Below, piece by piece: positions 8,259-15,816 of a DNA stretch of 64,000 nt. The stretch covers positions 1,112,501 to 1,176,500 of the forward strand of contig NZ_CP152412.1 of assembly GCF_038957035.1 (NCBI RefSeq), written 5' to 3'. The position numbers and the translations under genes were made by a program. The stretch comes from Bradyrhizobium sp. B097 (GTDB lineage Bacteria; Pseudomonadota; Alphaproteobacteria; Rhizobiales; Xanthobacteraceae). The notes beneath the pieces are model-generated. The model saw only the letters and a list, made by a program, of their open reading frames with translations. It searched no databases and was not told the DNA's origin. The stretch's first letter is position 1; each line of letters opens with the position of its first letter.

Positions 8259-8717
8259 ATGATGAAAGCCCGCATGAACCACCCGGTGATGGTTGTTCCC
8301 GATGCCATGAAGGCGCTGCAGGCGCTCAGCGAGAGCACCAAACCGGCGCTGCCGGAAAAGCTGCTCGAATTGGTCCATCTGCGCGCCAGCCAGATCAACG
8401 GCTGCAGCGTCTGCGTCGATATGCATCCCAAGCTCGCCCGCCGGGCCGGCGAGACCGACGAGCGGCTGTTCGCGGTCGGGGCCTGGCGCGACACGCCGTA
8501 TTTCACCGAAGCCGAGCGCGCCGCGCTGGCGCTGACCGAAGCGGTGACCCGGCTCAGTGACCGCGAGGATCCGGTGACGGATGCGGTGTGGGACGAGGCG
8601 GCGAAGCATTTTGACGAGCAGCAGCTCGCGTCCCTGGTGCTGGGGATCGCTGCGATCAATGTCTGGAACCGGCTGAACGTCGCCGTGCGGCAGCCGGTTG
8701 GTGTTTGGAAGGTGTGA
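8259..8717 (+). CDS. Carboxymuconolactone decarboxylase (CMD)/AhpD-like family protein
   Basis: 152-residue protein of the AhpD-like fold. The redox/proton-relay motif CxxCxxxH is visible as C49-S-V-C52-V-D-M-H56, preceded by E37 and LVHLRASQINGC. Members act as alkylhydroperoxidases or decarboxylases. Pairing with an ECF41 sigma factor points to an oxidative or envelope stress role (inference from family). Start ATG-ATG at 8259/8262 with AGGAG about 9 bases upstream. Transcription is probably driven by the neighbouring sigma factor. Confidence 0.9.
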   Translation: MMKARMNHPVMVVPDAMKALQALSESTKPALPEKLLELVHLRASQINGCSVCVDMHPKLARRAGETDERLFAVGAWRDTPYFTEAERAALALTEAVTRLSDREDPVTDAVWDEAAKHFDEQQLASLVLGIAAINVWNRLNVAVRQPVGVWKV

Positions 8718-8756
8718 GCACTAGAGACGCGCTGCTCGTGCCGCTTGCTCACTGCA

Positions 8757-8953
8757 CCTCTCCCCTTGTGGGAGAGGGATAGGCCGCCATCGGCGGCCGT
8801 TCTTAGAGGGACGCCGAAGCAGAGCTTCGGCTATGTAGCATCGACAGATGCGATCCGGGTGAGGGGTCTGTCTCCGCGGAGAGAAACCCTTCACCCGGCA
8901 CGATGTCGCTACGCGCCATCGCGCCACCCTCTCCCACAAGGGGAGAGGGTGCA
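8757..8953. repeat. Composite intergenic palindromic repeat, relative of the element at 2231-2445
   Basis: Outer arms CCTCTCCCCTTGTGGGAGAG and CCCTCTCCCACAAGGGGAGA are inverted copies. The internal 8785-8870 segment is the near reverse complement of 2333-2410. It lies between convergent genes. Confidence 0.78.
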
Positions 8954-8957
8954 CTAC

Positions 8958-9767
8958 CTATGCGGCCAAGAACTCCAGCACGATCTCGCAATAGCGTTGC
9001 GGGGCCTGCTCGAACATCGGGTGCGTGGTGCCGGGGATCATCTCGGTGCGCGCGCCCTTCACATTGGCGGCGAGTGCGTGCAGCACCTTCGGCAGCACGC
9101 CCTTGGTGTTGGCGCCGCCGATGAACAGCGTCGGCGTCTTGATCGCCTCCGCGTCGGCCTTCGAGAACGGCGGGCGCTGATCGCGGGTCTGGCCGATGAG
9201 CGTGGTCGCGTTGTCGCGCAAGAGCTGTTTGGAGGTTGCCGGAATCCGCTTCCACGCGCCGGGCCCTTCGAGTGCGTCCATGAAGATCTGCAAGCCGCCG
9301 TCGATGTCGCCCTTGGCGATTTCAGCGGCACACGCCGCGAAGCGCACTGCTAGCGGCGAGGGGCCCGGCTTGAAATCGGGATCAAGGCTCTCGTCGAGCT
9401 CGCCGCCGGGCTCGGCGAGGATCAACTTGCGCAGCAGGTCGGGCCGCCGCTGCGCGACACGGAAGCAGATATGGCCGCCGCGGGAATGCCCCATCAGGTC
9501 GACCGGTTTGGTGTCGAATGCCTCGATGAAGGCGATGACGTCGTCGACATGCTGCGCGATCGAATAGGTGTCGCCAACGCCGTCCCAATGCGCCGGGAAG
9601 AAATGCCGCAGGCTGACCGCGATCACGCGATGCCGCCGCGTCAGCGGGCCGAGCACCGCCGACCAGATCCGGAAATCGCACAGTGAGCCGTGTACGCAGA
9701 CCAGCGGCGGGCCCTCTCCGATATCGAGATAGGGCATGTCGAAACCGTTGACGTGGAGGCTGTGCAT
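8958..9767 (-). CDS. Alpha/beta hydrolase
   Basis: 269-residue alpha/beta-fold hydrolase. PPLVCVHGSLCDFRIW holds the HG oxyanion motif, MGHSRGGHICFR the nucleophile elbow GHSRGG (Ser about residue 97), and PGTTHPMFEQAPQRY the catalytic histidine. The acid is not certain. The ATG at 9767 (MHSLHVNGFDMPY) gives the canonical N-terminus; an in-frame ATG at 9848 would add 27 non-family residues. The ribosome site is weak at both. Substrate unknown. It is divergent from the ogt-like gene. Confidence 0.85.
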   Translation of the reverse strand: MHSLHVNGFDMPYLDIGEGPPLVCVHGSLCDFRIWSAVLGPLTRRHRVIAVSLRHFFPAHWDGVGDTYSIAQHVDDVIAFIEAFDTKPVDLMGHSRGGHICFRVAQRRPDLLRKLILAEPGGELDESLDPDFKPGPSPLAVRFAACAAEIAKGDIDGGLQIFMDALEGPGAWKRIPATSKQLLRDNATTLIGQTRDQRPPFSKADAEAIKTPTLFIGGANTKGVLPKVLHALAANVKGARTEMIPGTTHPMFEQAPQRYCEIVLEFLAA

Positions 9768-9921
9768 TTGGGGCTCGCGGAGGGGAGGAGATGTTGTTGA
9801 TTTAGCCCAAGTTCCCACGGAATTCGGGTGGATAGCAACATTCTCCAAGCCTAGATTTCAGATCAGCAACAGGCTCGCATGCGTGAGCCCAAACGATATG
9901 AAGGAACATCTGGAGCGAGCC

Positions 9922-10464
9922 ATGACCGGCCAGCATTTTGCAATCTTCGAAACCATGATCGGCGCCTGCGGCGTCGTCTGGGGCGAGCACGGCGTCACCG
10001 CCGTGCAGCTGCCGATGGGCACCGAGGAAAAGGCCCGCAAGCGCATCTTCCAGCGCAACGGCGACGTCACCGAGGCGGCACCGCCGGCCGAGGTGCAGCA
10101 CGCGATCGACGGCATGATCGAGCTGCTCGCCGGCAAGCCGAACGACCTCGCCGACATCGTGCTCGATCTCGACGGCGTGCCCGAATTCAACCGCGGCGTC
10201 TACGACATCGCGCGGAAGATTCCGCCGGGCAAGACCGTGACCTATGGCGATATCGCCAAGCAGCTCGGCGGCGTCGAGCTGTCGCGCGATGTCGGCCAGG
10301 CATTGGGCCGCAACCCGTGCCCGATCGTGGTACCCTGCCACCGGGTGCTGGCGGCCGGCAACAAGCCGGGCGGCTTCTCGGCCAATGGCGGCGTGGTGAC
10401 CAAGCTGAAGATGCTGCAGATCGAAGGCGCGGTGGTGAACCACACGCCGAGCCTGTTTGATTGA
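9922..10464 (+). CDS. ogt: Methylated-DNA--protein-cysteine S-methyltransferase (Ogt type)
   Basis: 180-residue suicide DNA-repair protein that transfers O6-alkyl groups from guanine to its own cysteine. The active-site motif PCHRV is in NPCPIVVPCHRVLAAGNKP (Cys about residue 139). The helix-turn-helix IPPGKTVTYGDIAKQLGG precedes it, and GGFSANGGVVTKLKML follows. The ATG at 9922 has GGAG seven bases upstream; an ATG at 9898 is an alternative without a clear site. It has no AlkA- or Ada-type partner nearby. Confidence 0.9.
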   Translation: MTGQHFAIFETMIGACGVVWGEHGVTAVQLPMGTEEKARKRIFQRNGDVTEAAPPAEVQHAIDGMIELLAGKPNDLADIVLDLDGVPEFNRGVYDIARKIPPGKTVTYGDIAKQLGGVELSRDVGQALGRNPCPIVVPCHRVLAAGNKPGGFSANGGVVTKLKMLQIEGAVVNHTPSLFD

Positions 10465-10472
10465 GCGGAGGT

Positions 10473-10634
10473 CACCCTCCCCTGGAGGGGGAGGGTCGGC
10501 TCACACGAAGCGTAGCGCAGTGTGAGACGGGGTGGGGTGATCTCTCAACACGGGCAGCACCCGATACGAGAGACTTTCACCCCACCCCGCCGCTCATTTC
10601 ATTCGCGTCGACCCTCCCCCTCCAGGGGAGGGTG
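10473..10634. repeat. Intergenic element with perfect 26-base inverted ends
   Basis: Left arm 10473-10498 and right arm 10609-10634 are perfect reverse complements over 26 bases (CACCCTCCCCTGG... and ...CCAGGGGAGGGTG). A second pair, GGGGTGGGGTGA and TCACCCCACCCC, lies inside. Located between convergent genes; it may terminate both. Confidence 0.85.
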
Positions 10635-10654
10635 ACGCGAGCAAGCGGCTTCAG

Positions 10655-11524
10655 CTACACCGTCTCGCACACAAAGCCGTTGCCCTTCCGCCTGATCTTG
10701 CCGACCGTCGGCGAGGGGAAGTGCGCGGGGCAGCACAGCGTGTCGGTGTCGCAGTAGCGCTCGAGGAAGCTGCGCCGCGTCTTCGCGGCCTGCGCCGGGT
10801 CGACGTCGAACTTCGGCGACAACTCCGGATAGAGCGTCTGGATCGGCGAGTGCATCAAATCGCCGGAAAACACCGCATCGTCCTTGCCGCGACCGAAGGT
10901 GAAGGCGACGTGGCCCGGGGTGTGGCCGGGCGTCGGCAGAATGCGGACGTGATCGCCGATCGCAAAATCATTGCCGACGAGGTCGGCCCGCTTGGCTTCG
11001 ACCACCGGCAGCACGCTGTCGACGAAGGGCGGGACCTCTGCCTTGGCGTTGGTCTCTGTCCAGTAGTCGAACTCACCCTTGTCGAACACGTAGCGCGCGT
11101 TCGGGAAGGTCGGCACCCAGCGGCCATTCTCGAGCCGGGTGTTCCAGCCGACATGGTCGACATGCAGATGCGTGCACATCACATAGTCGATGTCGCCGAC
11201 CGAAAAGCCCGCCGCCGCGAGGCCGCGCAGATAGTTGTCGTCGGTCTTCATGTTCCAGCTCGGCCGCCCCGGCCGCGGCTTGTCGTTGCCGATGCAGCTG
11301 TCGATCAGGATGGTGTGGTGCGGCGTCTTCACGATGTAGGACTGGAACGCCAGGATCAGCGTGTCGCTGTCGTCGAGTGCGCCGGCCGCTTTCATCCAGG
11401 CGCGGTTCTCCGCGAGCAGCTCCGGCGTCAGTCCGGGCAGCATGTCGTGCGCGGGCAGGAACAGCCCTTCCTCCTCGACGATGCGATGAATGGTGAGATC
11501 GCCGGCGGAAAATTTCAGGCTCAT
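10655..11524 (-). CDS. MBL-fold metallo-hydrolase (lactonase-like)
   Basis: 289-residue zinc hydrolase of the metallo-beta-lactamase fold. The metal motif HxHxDH is in CTHLHVDHVGWN (about residue 105), with later ligands in PTPGHTPGHVAF and FSGDLMHSPIQT. The ATG at 11524 has AAGGAATCATC upstream. It is clearly paralogous to the protein encoded at 14889-15740: both carry THLHVDHVGWNT, W-V-P-T-F-x-N-A-R-Y-V-F and a PTPGH(T/S)PGH motif. The fold includes lactonases and arylesterases; the substrate is unknown. It may be co-transcribed with the small gene and GST upstream. Confidence 0.88.
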   Translation of the reverse strand: MSLKFSAGDLTIHRIVEEEGLFLPAHDMLPGLTPELLAENRAWMKAAGALDDSDTLILAFQSYIVKTPHHTILIDSCIGNDKPRPGRPSWNMKTDDNYLRGLAAAGFSVGDIDYVMCTHLHVDHVGWNTRLENGRWVPTFPNARYVFDKGEFDYWTETNAKAEVPPFVDSVLPVVEAKRADLVGNDFAIGDHVRILPTPGHTPGHVAFTFGRGKDDAVFSGDLMHSPIQTLYPELSPKFDVDPAQAAKTRRSFLERYCDTDTLCCPAHFPSPTVGKIRRKGNGFVCETV

Positions 11525-11543
11525 GATGATTCCTTGGCTGAGG

Positions 11544-11717
11544 TCAGTGCGCGTCGCGCACGGCGGGAATGTTGATGTTGGCGAGGATATCCATCGCCGC
11601 AAGGTCTTGCTCCGGCGGGCTGTACCGGGCTGCCGTCATCATCATCACAAAGTCGAGATCGGAGACAGTCAGCGCGAGCACCAGGCTCGCGCTGAAAATC
11701 GAGAGGTGGGGACGCAT
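11544..11717 (-). CDS. Small hypothetical protein, 57 aa, possibly exported
   Basis: A short open frame between the GST and MBL genes on the same strand, ending 19 bases before the MBL start. The product starts MRPHLSIFSASLVLALTVSD, which resembles a signal peptide or a single membrane helix, and ends PAVRDAH. The hydrophobic N-terminus followed by a polar acidic tail, and the position inside a same-strand run, argue for a real gene. Against it, the nearest GGGGAGA lies about 17 bases upstream of the ATG, which is far. I do not recognise a family. Confidence 0.45.
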   Translation of the reverse strand: MRPHLSIFSASLVLALTVSDLDFVMMMTAARYSPPEQDLAAMDILANINIPAVRDAH

Positions 11718-11751
11718 TCGCGCATCATCATTCTCCCCGCGCTTTGCTTTG

Positions 11752-12366
11752 CTACGCCGCAGGCGGTGCTGAAATCTTCACCGACGGCCGCTCCAGCATT
11801 CTCTGGTAGAACGCGTCGAGCTTGGGATAGGCCTTGCGCCAGCCGCAATCGGCGAAGCGGAAATCGGCGTAGCCGAGCACGCAGACGAGGCCGATCTGCG
11901 CGATGTCGAACGACGAGCCATCGAGAACATCCGGCCGGTTCTCGAACCGCGCCATGCCGGCCCAGGCCCGGTTCCAGTGATCGTCATACCAGGCCTGCCA
12001 CAGCGAGCCCTGCGGCCGCACCATCTTCTCGTAGCGGCACAGCAGCATGGAATCGAGCATGCCGTTGAGCAGCGAATGATCGGTCTTCAACTGCCAGCGC
12101 CGCGGACCGTAGCCCGGGATCAGCCGGCCGCCGCCGATCTCATTGAGATATTCGACGATGACGTAGGAATCCAAGATGACGTCGCCATGGTCGAGGATCA
12201 GCACCGGCAGTTTCTTCAGCGGCGAGATCCTGGAGTATTCGTCGTTGGCCGTGCCCGGCGCGACGCTGGCCGGCACCAGCTCGATCTTGTCGATCAGGCC
12301 GAGCTCGATCGCCGCGATGCGCACCTTGCGGGCGAACGGGGAGGCGGGAGAGAAGGTGAGTTTCAT
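11752..12366 (-). CDS. Glutathione S-transferase family protein
   Basis: 204-residue GST. The N-terminal thioredoxin-like domain starts MKLTFSPASPFARKVRIAA, with the probable catalytic Ser (or Cys-equivalent) in SPFARK, KKLPVLILDHGDVILDSYVI carrying the cis-proline and glutathione-binding ESxxI-like DSYVI (about residues 52-71), then an all-helical C-terminal domain. It probably conjugates or isomerises electrophiles with glutathione. It is the first gene of a minus-strand run with a small protein and an MBL-fold enzyme, which could suggest detoxification or lactone/thioester chemistry (inference). Confidence 0.88.
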   Translation of the reverse strand: MKLTFSPASPFARKVRIAAIELGLIDKIELVPASVAPGTANDEYSRISPLKKLPVLILDHGDVILDSYVIVEYLNEIGGGRLIPGYGPRRWQLKTDHSLLNGMLDSMLLCRYEKMVRPQGSLWQAWYDDHWNRAWAGMARFENRPDVLDGSSFDIAQIGLVCVLGYADFRFADCGWRKAYPKLDAFYQRMLERPSVKISAPPAA

Positions 12367-12394
12367 GGGAGGCCCCTCTTCTGTCGGATTGGAT

Positions 12395-12480
12395 CGTCAT
12401 TGCGAGGAGCGAAGCGACGAAGCAATCCATTGATCCGCTCGTGTGGACAGATGGATTGCTTCGCTTCGCTCGCAATGACG
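12395..12480. repeat. Intergenic hairpin repeat (CGTCATTGCGAG type)
   Basis: Ends are inverted copies: CGTCATTGCGAGGAGCGAAG at the left, CTTCGCTCGCAATGACG at the right, with GAAGCAATCCAT/ATGGATTGCTTC inside, so nearly the entire 86 bases can fold into one long hairpin. Found between the FAA-hydrolase-family and GST genes. Confidence 0.85.
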
Positions 12481-12498
12481 GGTGGTGCTAGCCGAGCC

Positions 12499-13341
12499 TC
12501 ACGCCGCGACGATTTCCTGGCGCTGCTCGCCGAGGCCTTCGATGCCGAGCGTCACGACGTCGCCGACATTGAGGAAGGTCTGCGGCTTCATACCGAGGCC
12601 GACGCCGGGCGGGGTGCCTGTCGTGATGATATCGCCGGGCAGCAGCGTCATGAACTGCGAGACGTAGGAGATGCATTTCGCCATCGTGAAGATCATGGTC
12701 TTGGTCGAGCCGGTCTGGCGGCGCTGACCGTTGACGTCGAGCCACATCGACAGGTTCTGCACGTCGGCGATTTCGTCCCTGGTCGCGAGCCATGGGCCAA
12801 CCGGACCGAAGGTGTCGTGCGACTTGCCCTTGGTCCACTGTCCGAGGCGCTCGGTCTGGAAGTTGCGCTCGGAGACGTCGTTGCAGACGCAATAGCCGGC
12901 GACGTGGTTGAGCGCGTCGGCTTCCGAGACGTATTTGGCGCGGGTGCCGATGATCGCGGCGATCTCGACTTCCCAGTCCAGCTTGGTCGAGCCGCGCGGC
13001 TTCTCGACGGCATCGTTCGGGCCGGACAGCGAGGTATTCGCCTTCATGAAGATGATCGGTTCGGTCGGGATCTGAGCGCCGGTTTCCTTGGCGTGGTCGG
13101 AATAGTTCAGGCCGATCGCGACGAACTTCGAGATGCCGGTGACCGGAGCGCCGAAGCGGGGCTTGCCGGAGACGGCGGGCAGGGAGGCGGGATCGAGGGC
13201 GGAAAGCTTCTTCAGCGAGTCCGGCGTGTAGGCGTCGCCGGTTAGGTCCTTCAGATGGGCCGAGAGGTCGCGGAGCTGGCCGGATTTATCGATCAGGCCG
13301 GGCTTTTCAGCACCCTTTTCGCCATAACGAACAAGCTTCAT
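12499..13341 (-). CDS. Fumarylacetoacetate hydrolase (FAH) family protein
   Basis: 280-residue metal-dependent C-C bond hydrolase, isomerase or decarboxylase. The FAH metal site is visible in KLDWEVEIAAIIG (E..E) and CVCNDVSERNFQ (Asp); FGPVGPWLATRDEI and GDIITTGTPPGVGLG are signature motifs. The length and the N-terminal small domain (MKLVRYGEKGAEKPG) match the group of bacterial 2-hydroxyhepta-2,4-diene-1,7-dioate isomerase-like and ureidoglycolate-lyase-like proteins. The ATG at 13341 has GGGAG nine bases upstream. Substrate undetermined. Confidence 0.9.
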   Translation of the reverse strand: MKLVRYGEKGAEKPGLIDKSGQLRDLSAHLKDLTGDAYTPDSLKKLSALDPASLPAVSGKPRFGAPVTGISKFVAIGLNYSDHAKETGAQIPTEPIIFMKANTSLSGPNDAVEKPRGSTKLDWEVEIAAIIGTRAKYVSEADALNHVAGYCVCNDVSERNFQTERLGQWTKGKSHDTFGPVGPWLATRDEIADVQNLSMWLDVNGQRRQTGSTKTMIFTMAKCISYVSQFMTLLPGDIITTGTPPGVGLGMKPQTFLNVGDVVTLGIEGLGEQRQEIVAA

Positions 13342-13498
13342 GTTGATCACTCCCTACGATGTCTTGAGGATTGTTACTGGTATACCTCGACACGCTTCAT
13401 GGAACAGCGCGCCGGGAAATTCAACCGCCTGTCGCCTCAGGCATTGCAGCCATCACCTGCCAGCGTAGCCGTTTTGGGCCGGCTCTTTCAAACGCCGG

Positions 13499-14152
13499 TC
13501 ATGATCGCGGACGCGGCGCGGCTAGCATCCGCGTGAACATCTCCTCCAACAGCCGGCACGGCGGCTCGGGATCGCGGGTGCCCGCGACGATCGCGTCGTC
13601 GACCACGGCATGCATCCCATCGAACACGATCAGCGCCGCGCTGCGGGCGTTCGGGAACGCCCAGACGCCGGCTTTCCGGCCGTCTTCCAGCACGGCGACG
13701 ACCTGCGCGATCACGTCGTCCTTTTCCTGTGACTGACGCTGATGATGCGGAAAGTCGTGAAACACGACGTCATGCAGCTCGACATTGGCAAGATAGGTTC
13801 CAACGGCGCCGCGCAGCCAGGCGGAGAGCCGCCCGGCGTGATCGTCCGCGGCACGCTCACTGATCGAGGCGGCAACACGGGCAACGAAATCCTGCGTGAA
13901 GCGCGCGCGCAGGGCGATGATCACATCCGCCTTGGTCGAGAAGTAATGGTAGAAGGTGCCCTTCGCGACGCTGGCCCGCCTGACGATGTCGTCGATCGTG
14001 GTGGCTTCGATGCCCTTCGCGATGAACAGCGCCGCTGCCGCCGACATCAGGTCGTCCACCCTGACCTCGGCGGGCCGCGTACGCCGCCAGTGTTGCGATG
14101 TACCGCGCGTGGCCGCCGCCTGCCGCTTCCCGATCATCCCGTCAGCATCCAT
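13499..14152 (-). CDS. TetR/AcrR family transcriptional regulator
   Basis: 217-residue repressor-type protein. After a basic N-terminal tail, the helix-turn-helix is TTIDDIVRRASVAKGTFYHY (about residues 51-70), with the canonical KGTFYHYFSTKADV. The C-terminal ligand domain is family-variable. An ATG at 14152 is used; an ATG at 14137 (MIGKRQ) is also possible. It is divergent from a 123-residue unknown gene, with a dyad between them that could serve as a shared operator. Confidence 0.88.
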   Translation of the reverse strand: MDADGMIGKRQAAATRGTSQHWRRTRPAEVRVDDLMSAAAALFIAKGIEATTIDDIVRRASVAKGTFYHYFSTKADVIIALRARFTQDFVARVAASISERAADDHAGRLSAWLRGAVGTYLANVELHDVVFHDFPHHQRQSQEKDDVIAQVVAVLEDGRKAGVWAFPNARSAALIVFDGMHAVVDDAIVAGTRDPEPPCRLLEEMFTRMLAAPRPRS

Positions 14153-14217
14153 CCAGACCTGATATCCGATTCTGAGATCGCATATTTAGAATGACTTTGA
14201 AATAGCTTAGATTCGTT

Positions 14218-14232
14218 GACCGACCGTCAGTC
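14218..14232. promoter_or_regulatory. Candidate TetR-family operator
   Basis: Imperfect dyad GACCGACCGTCAGTC: 12 of 15 positions are self-complementary. It sits in the divergent region between the TetR gene and the gene at 14311. GACC/GGTC-type half sites are usual for TetR-family repressors. Confidence 0.45.
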
Positions 14233-14310
14233 GATAGATATTTGAGCCCCGCTGCCGTCCTGATCGACCCGATCAGCACGGTCAGGTGTCGTCATCATGA
14301 GGAAGCTTGC

Positions 14311-14682
14311 ATGAAATTCTTTCGCGAAGCCGAGCCCGGCATCTTCATCGCAACCGGCCGTCTGCAAACCGAGCAGGACGGCTGCGACTGGACCGCGGAA
14401 TACACCGAGCTGCTTGCCGCGAACCGTCCGCTCGCCGTCATCGTCAATATCAACGATCAGCCGGAGGTCGCGGCCGGCAAGCCGATGGTGCTATGGATGA
14501 AGGCGCGCAAGGCCGAGCTCGGCCGGTTGATCCGGGTCACCGTCTACATCGCCGATGACGACGAGGAGCGCGCCGAGCTCGAGCGCAACCTTCCGGGCAG
14601 GGCCAAGGCCTTGCCCTATCCAGCCGCGATCGCCGCGAGCGAAGCCGACGCGCTCTTCCTCGCGCGCGCCAGCCTGATCTAG
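14311..14682 (+). CDS. Hypothetical protein, 123 aa
   Basis: Starts MKFFREAEPGIFIATG, with no signal peptide or membrane segment, acidic, ending LFLARASLI. The ATG at 14311 has GAGGAA about 8 bases upstream; the frame is open further up but without a site. I do not recognise a family; VTVYIADDDEERAELERNLP may be a two-layer sandwich edge. It is divergent from the TetR gene, and a dyad in the promoter region suggests repression by that protein. Confidence 0.7.
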   Translation: MKFFREAEPGIFIATGRLQTEQDGCDWTAEYTELLAANRPLAVIVNINDQPEVAAGKPMVLWMKARKAELGRLIRVTVYIADDDEERAELERNLPGRAKALPYPAAIAASEADALFLARASLI

Positions 14683-14727
14683 GAAACGAGGCTGGATCGG
14701 AATAGTAACCGCGAAAAAACTGCGCTC

Positions 14728-14841
14728 CCTCTCCCGCTTGCGGGGGAGGGCCGGGGTGGGGGTCTCGCCGCGAGTCACCTAGTGGAGAGAGCCCCCACCC
14801 GCCGCGCTACGCGCGTCGACCTCCCCCGCAAGCGGGAGAGG
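14728..14841. repeat. Intergenic element with near-perfect 22-base inverted ends
   Basis: Left arm 14728-14749 (CCTCTCCCGCTTGCGGGGGAGG) and right arm 14820-14841 (CCTCCCCCGCAAGCGGGAGAGG) are reverse complements. Inside are GGGGTGGGGG and CCCCCACCC. It lies between convergent genes, like the elements at 2231, 8757 and 10473. Confidence 0.85.
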
Positions 14842-14888
14842 TGCAGCGAATCTGCAGCCCCACTGATTCAACCAAGAAGCTTTACGCT

Positions 14889-15740
14889 CTATGCCTCGAG
14901 CGCGATGAAGCTGAACGCGTCGCCGTCGCGCTTGATGTGGCCGGCATTGAAATGCCCGCCGATCACCAGCGTCGGCGTGTCGGCAAAGCGCGAGAACAAC
15001 TCGCGTCGTGTCACCGCCGACTGCTTCTGGTCGGAGTCCGCGGTCGAGGACCAGTCGAGGTGATACATCTGGCAGGGATGATGCGCGACGTCGCCGGTCA
15101 GCAGTCCTTCCGCGCCGCCGGACTTGATGTGGATGCTCATATGGCCGGGGCTGTGTCCCGGCGTCGGGATCAGCGTGATCTCCTCGGTCAGGCGATGATC
15201 GCTCGGTACCAGCTCGGCCTTGCCGGCATCCGCGATCGGCTTCACTGAGTCGGCGAACACGGCAGCATGCGCTCCATCGTTGCTGTGGTCGCGCCAGTGC
15301 TCGAATTCGGTCCTGCCGAACACGTAGCGCGCATTGGCGAAGGTCGGCACCCATTTGCCGCCGGAGAGTTTCGTGTTCCAGCCGACATGGTCGACGTGCA
15401 GATGCGTGCACAGCACGGTGTCGATGCTGTCAGGTGCAAAGCCGGCCGCGGTCAGCTTCTCCAGGAATGGATCGCTGCGGTTGTTCCAGGTCGGCACGTT
15501 GCGGCCCTGCTTGTCGTTGCCGAGCCCGGTGTCGACGATGATGCGGTGCTCCGGTGTCTCCACCAGCAGCGAATGGATCGACATTTTCAGCCGGCCCTCC
15601 TCATTGGCGAAATGCGGGATCAGCCAGGGCAGGCTCTGGATCTCTTCCCTGCCGGCCAGCGGCAGGATGAAGCGTGTGCTGCCGACGGTCTCGAGCTCGA
15701 CGACTTTTGTGATCTTGACCTTGCCGATCGTCCAATGCAT
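14889..15740 (-). CDS. MBL-fold metallo-hydrolase, paralogue of the 10655-11524 product
   Basis: 283-residue zinc hydrolase. The HxHxDH site is in CTHLHVDHVGWNTKL (about residue 112), with further ligands in PTPGHSPGHMSIH, LLTGDVAHHPCQM and VIGGHFNAGHI. It shares the W-V-P-T-F-x-N-A-R-Y-V-F stretch with its paralogue 3.4 kb away. It lies 76 bases downstream of an oxidoreductase on the same strand and may be co-transcribed. The lactonase/arylesterase-like group of this fold is the best guess. Confidence 0.88.
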   Translation of the reverse strand: MHWTIGKVKITKVVELETVGSTRFILPLAGREEIQSLPWLIPHFANEEGRLKMSIHSLLVETPEHRIIVDTGLGNDKQGRNVPTWNNRSDPFLEKLTAAGFAPDSIDTVLCTHLHVDHVGWNTKLSGGKWVPTFANARYVFGRTEFEHWRDHSNDGAHAAVFADSVKPIADAGKAELVPSDHRLTEEITLIPTPGHSPGHMSIHIKSGGAEGLLTGDVAHHPCQMYHLDWSSTADSDQKQSAVTRRELFSRFADTPTLVIGGHFNAGHIKRDGDAFSFIALEA

Positions 15741-15816
15741 GCGGCGTGTCCTCGGTTTTTGTTTGTGGCCGGATCATGCGGGTTTCCGCGCGCCGGGAGA
15801 AGAGAGCGCGTGCCTG

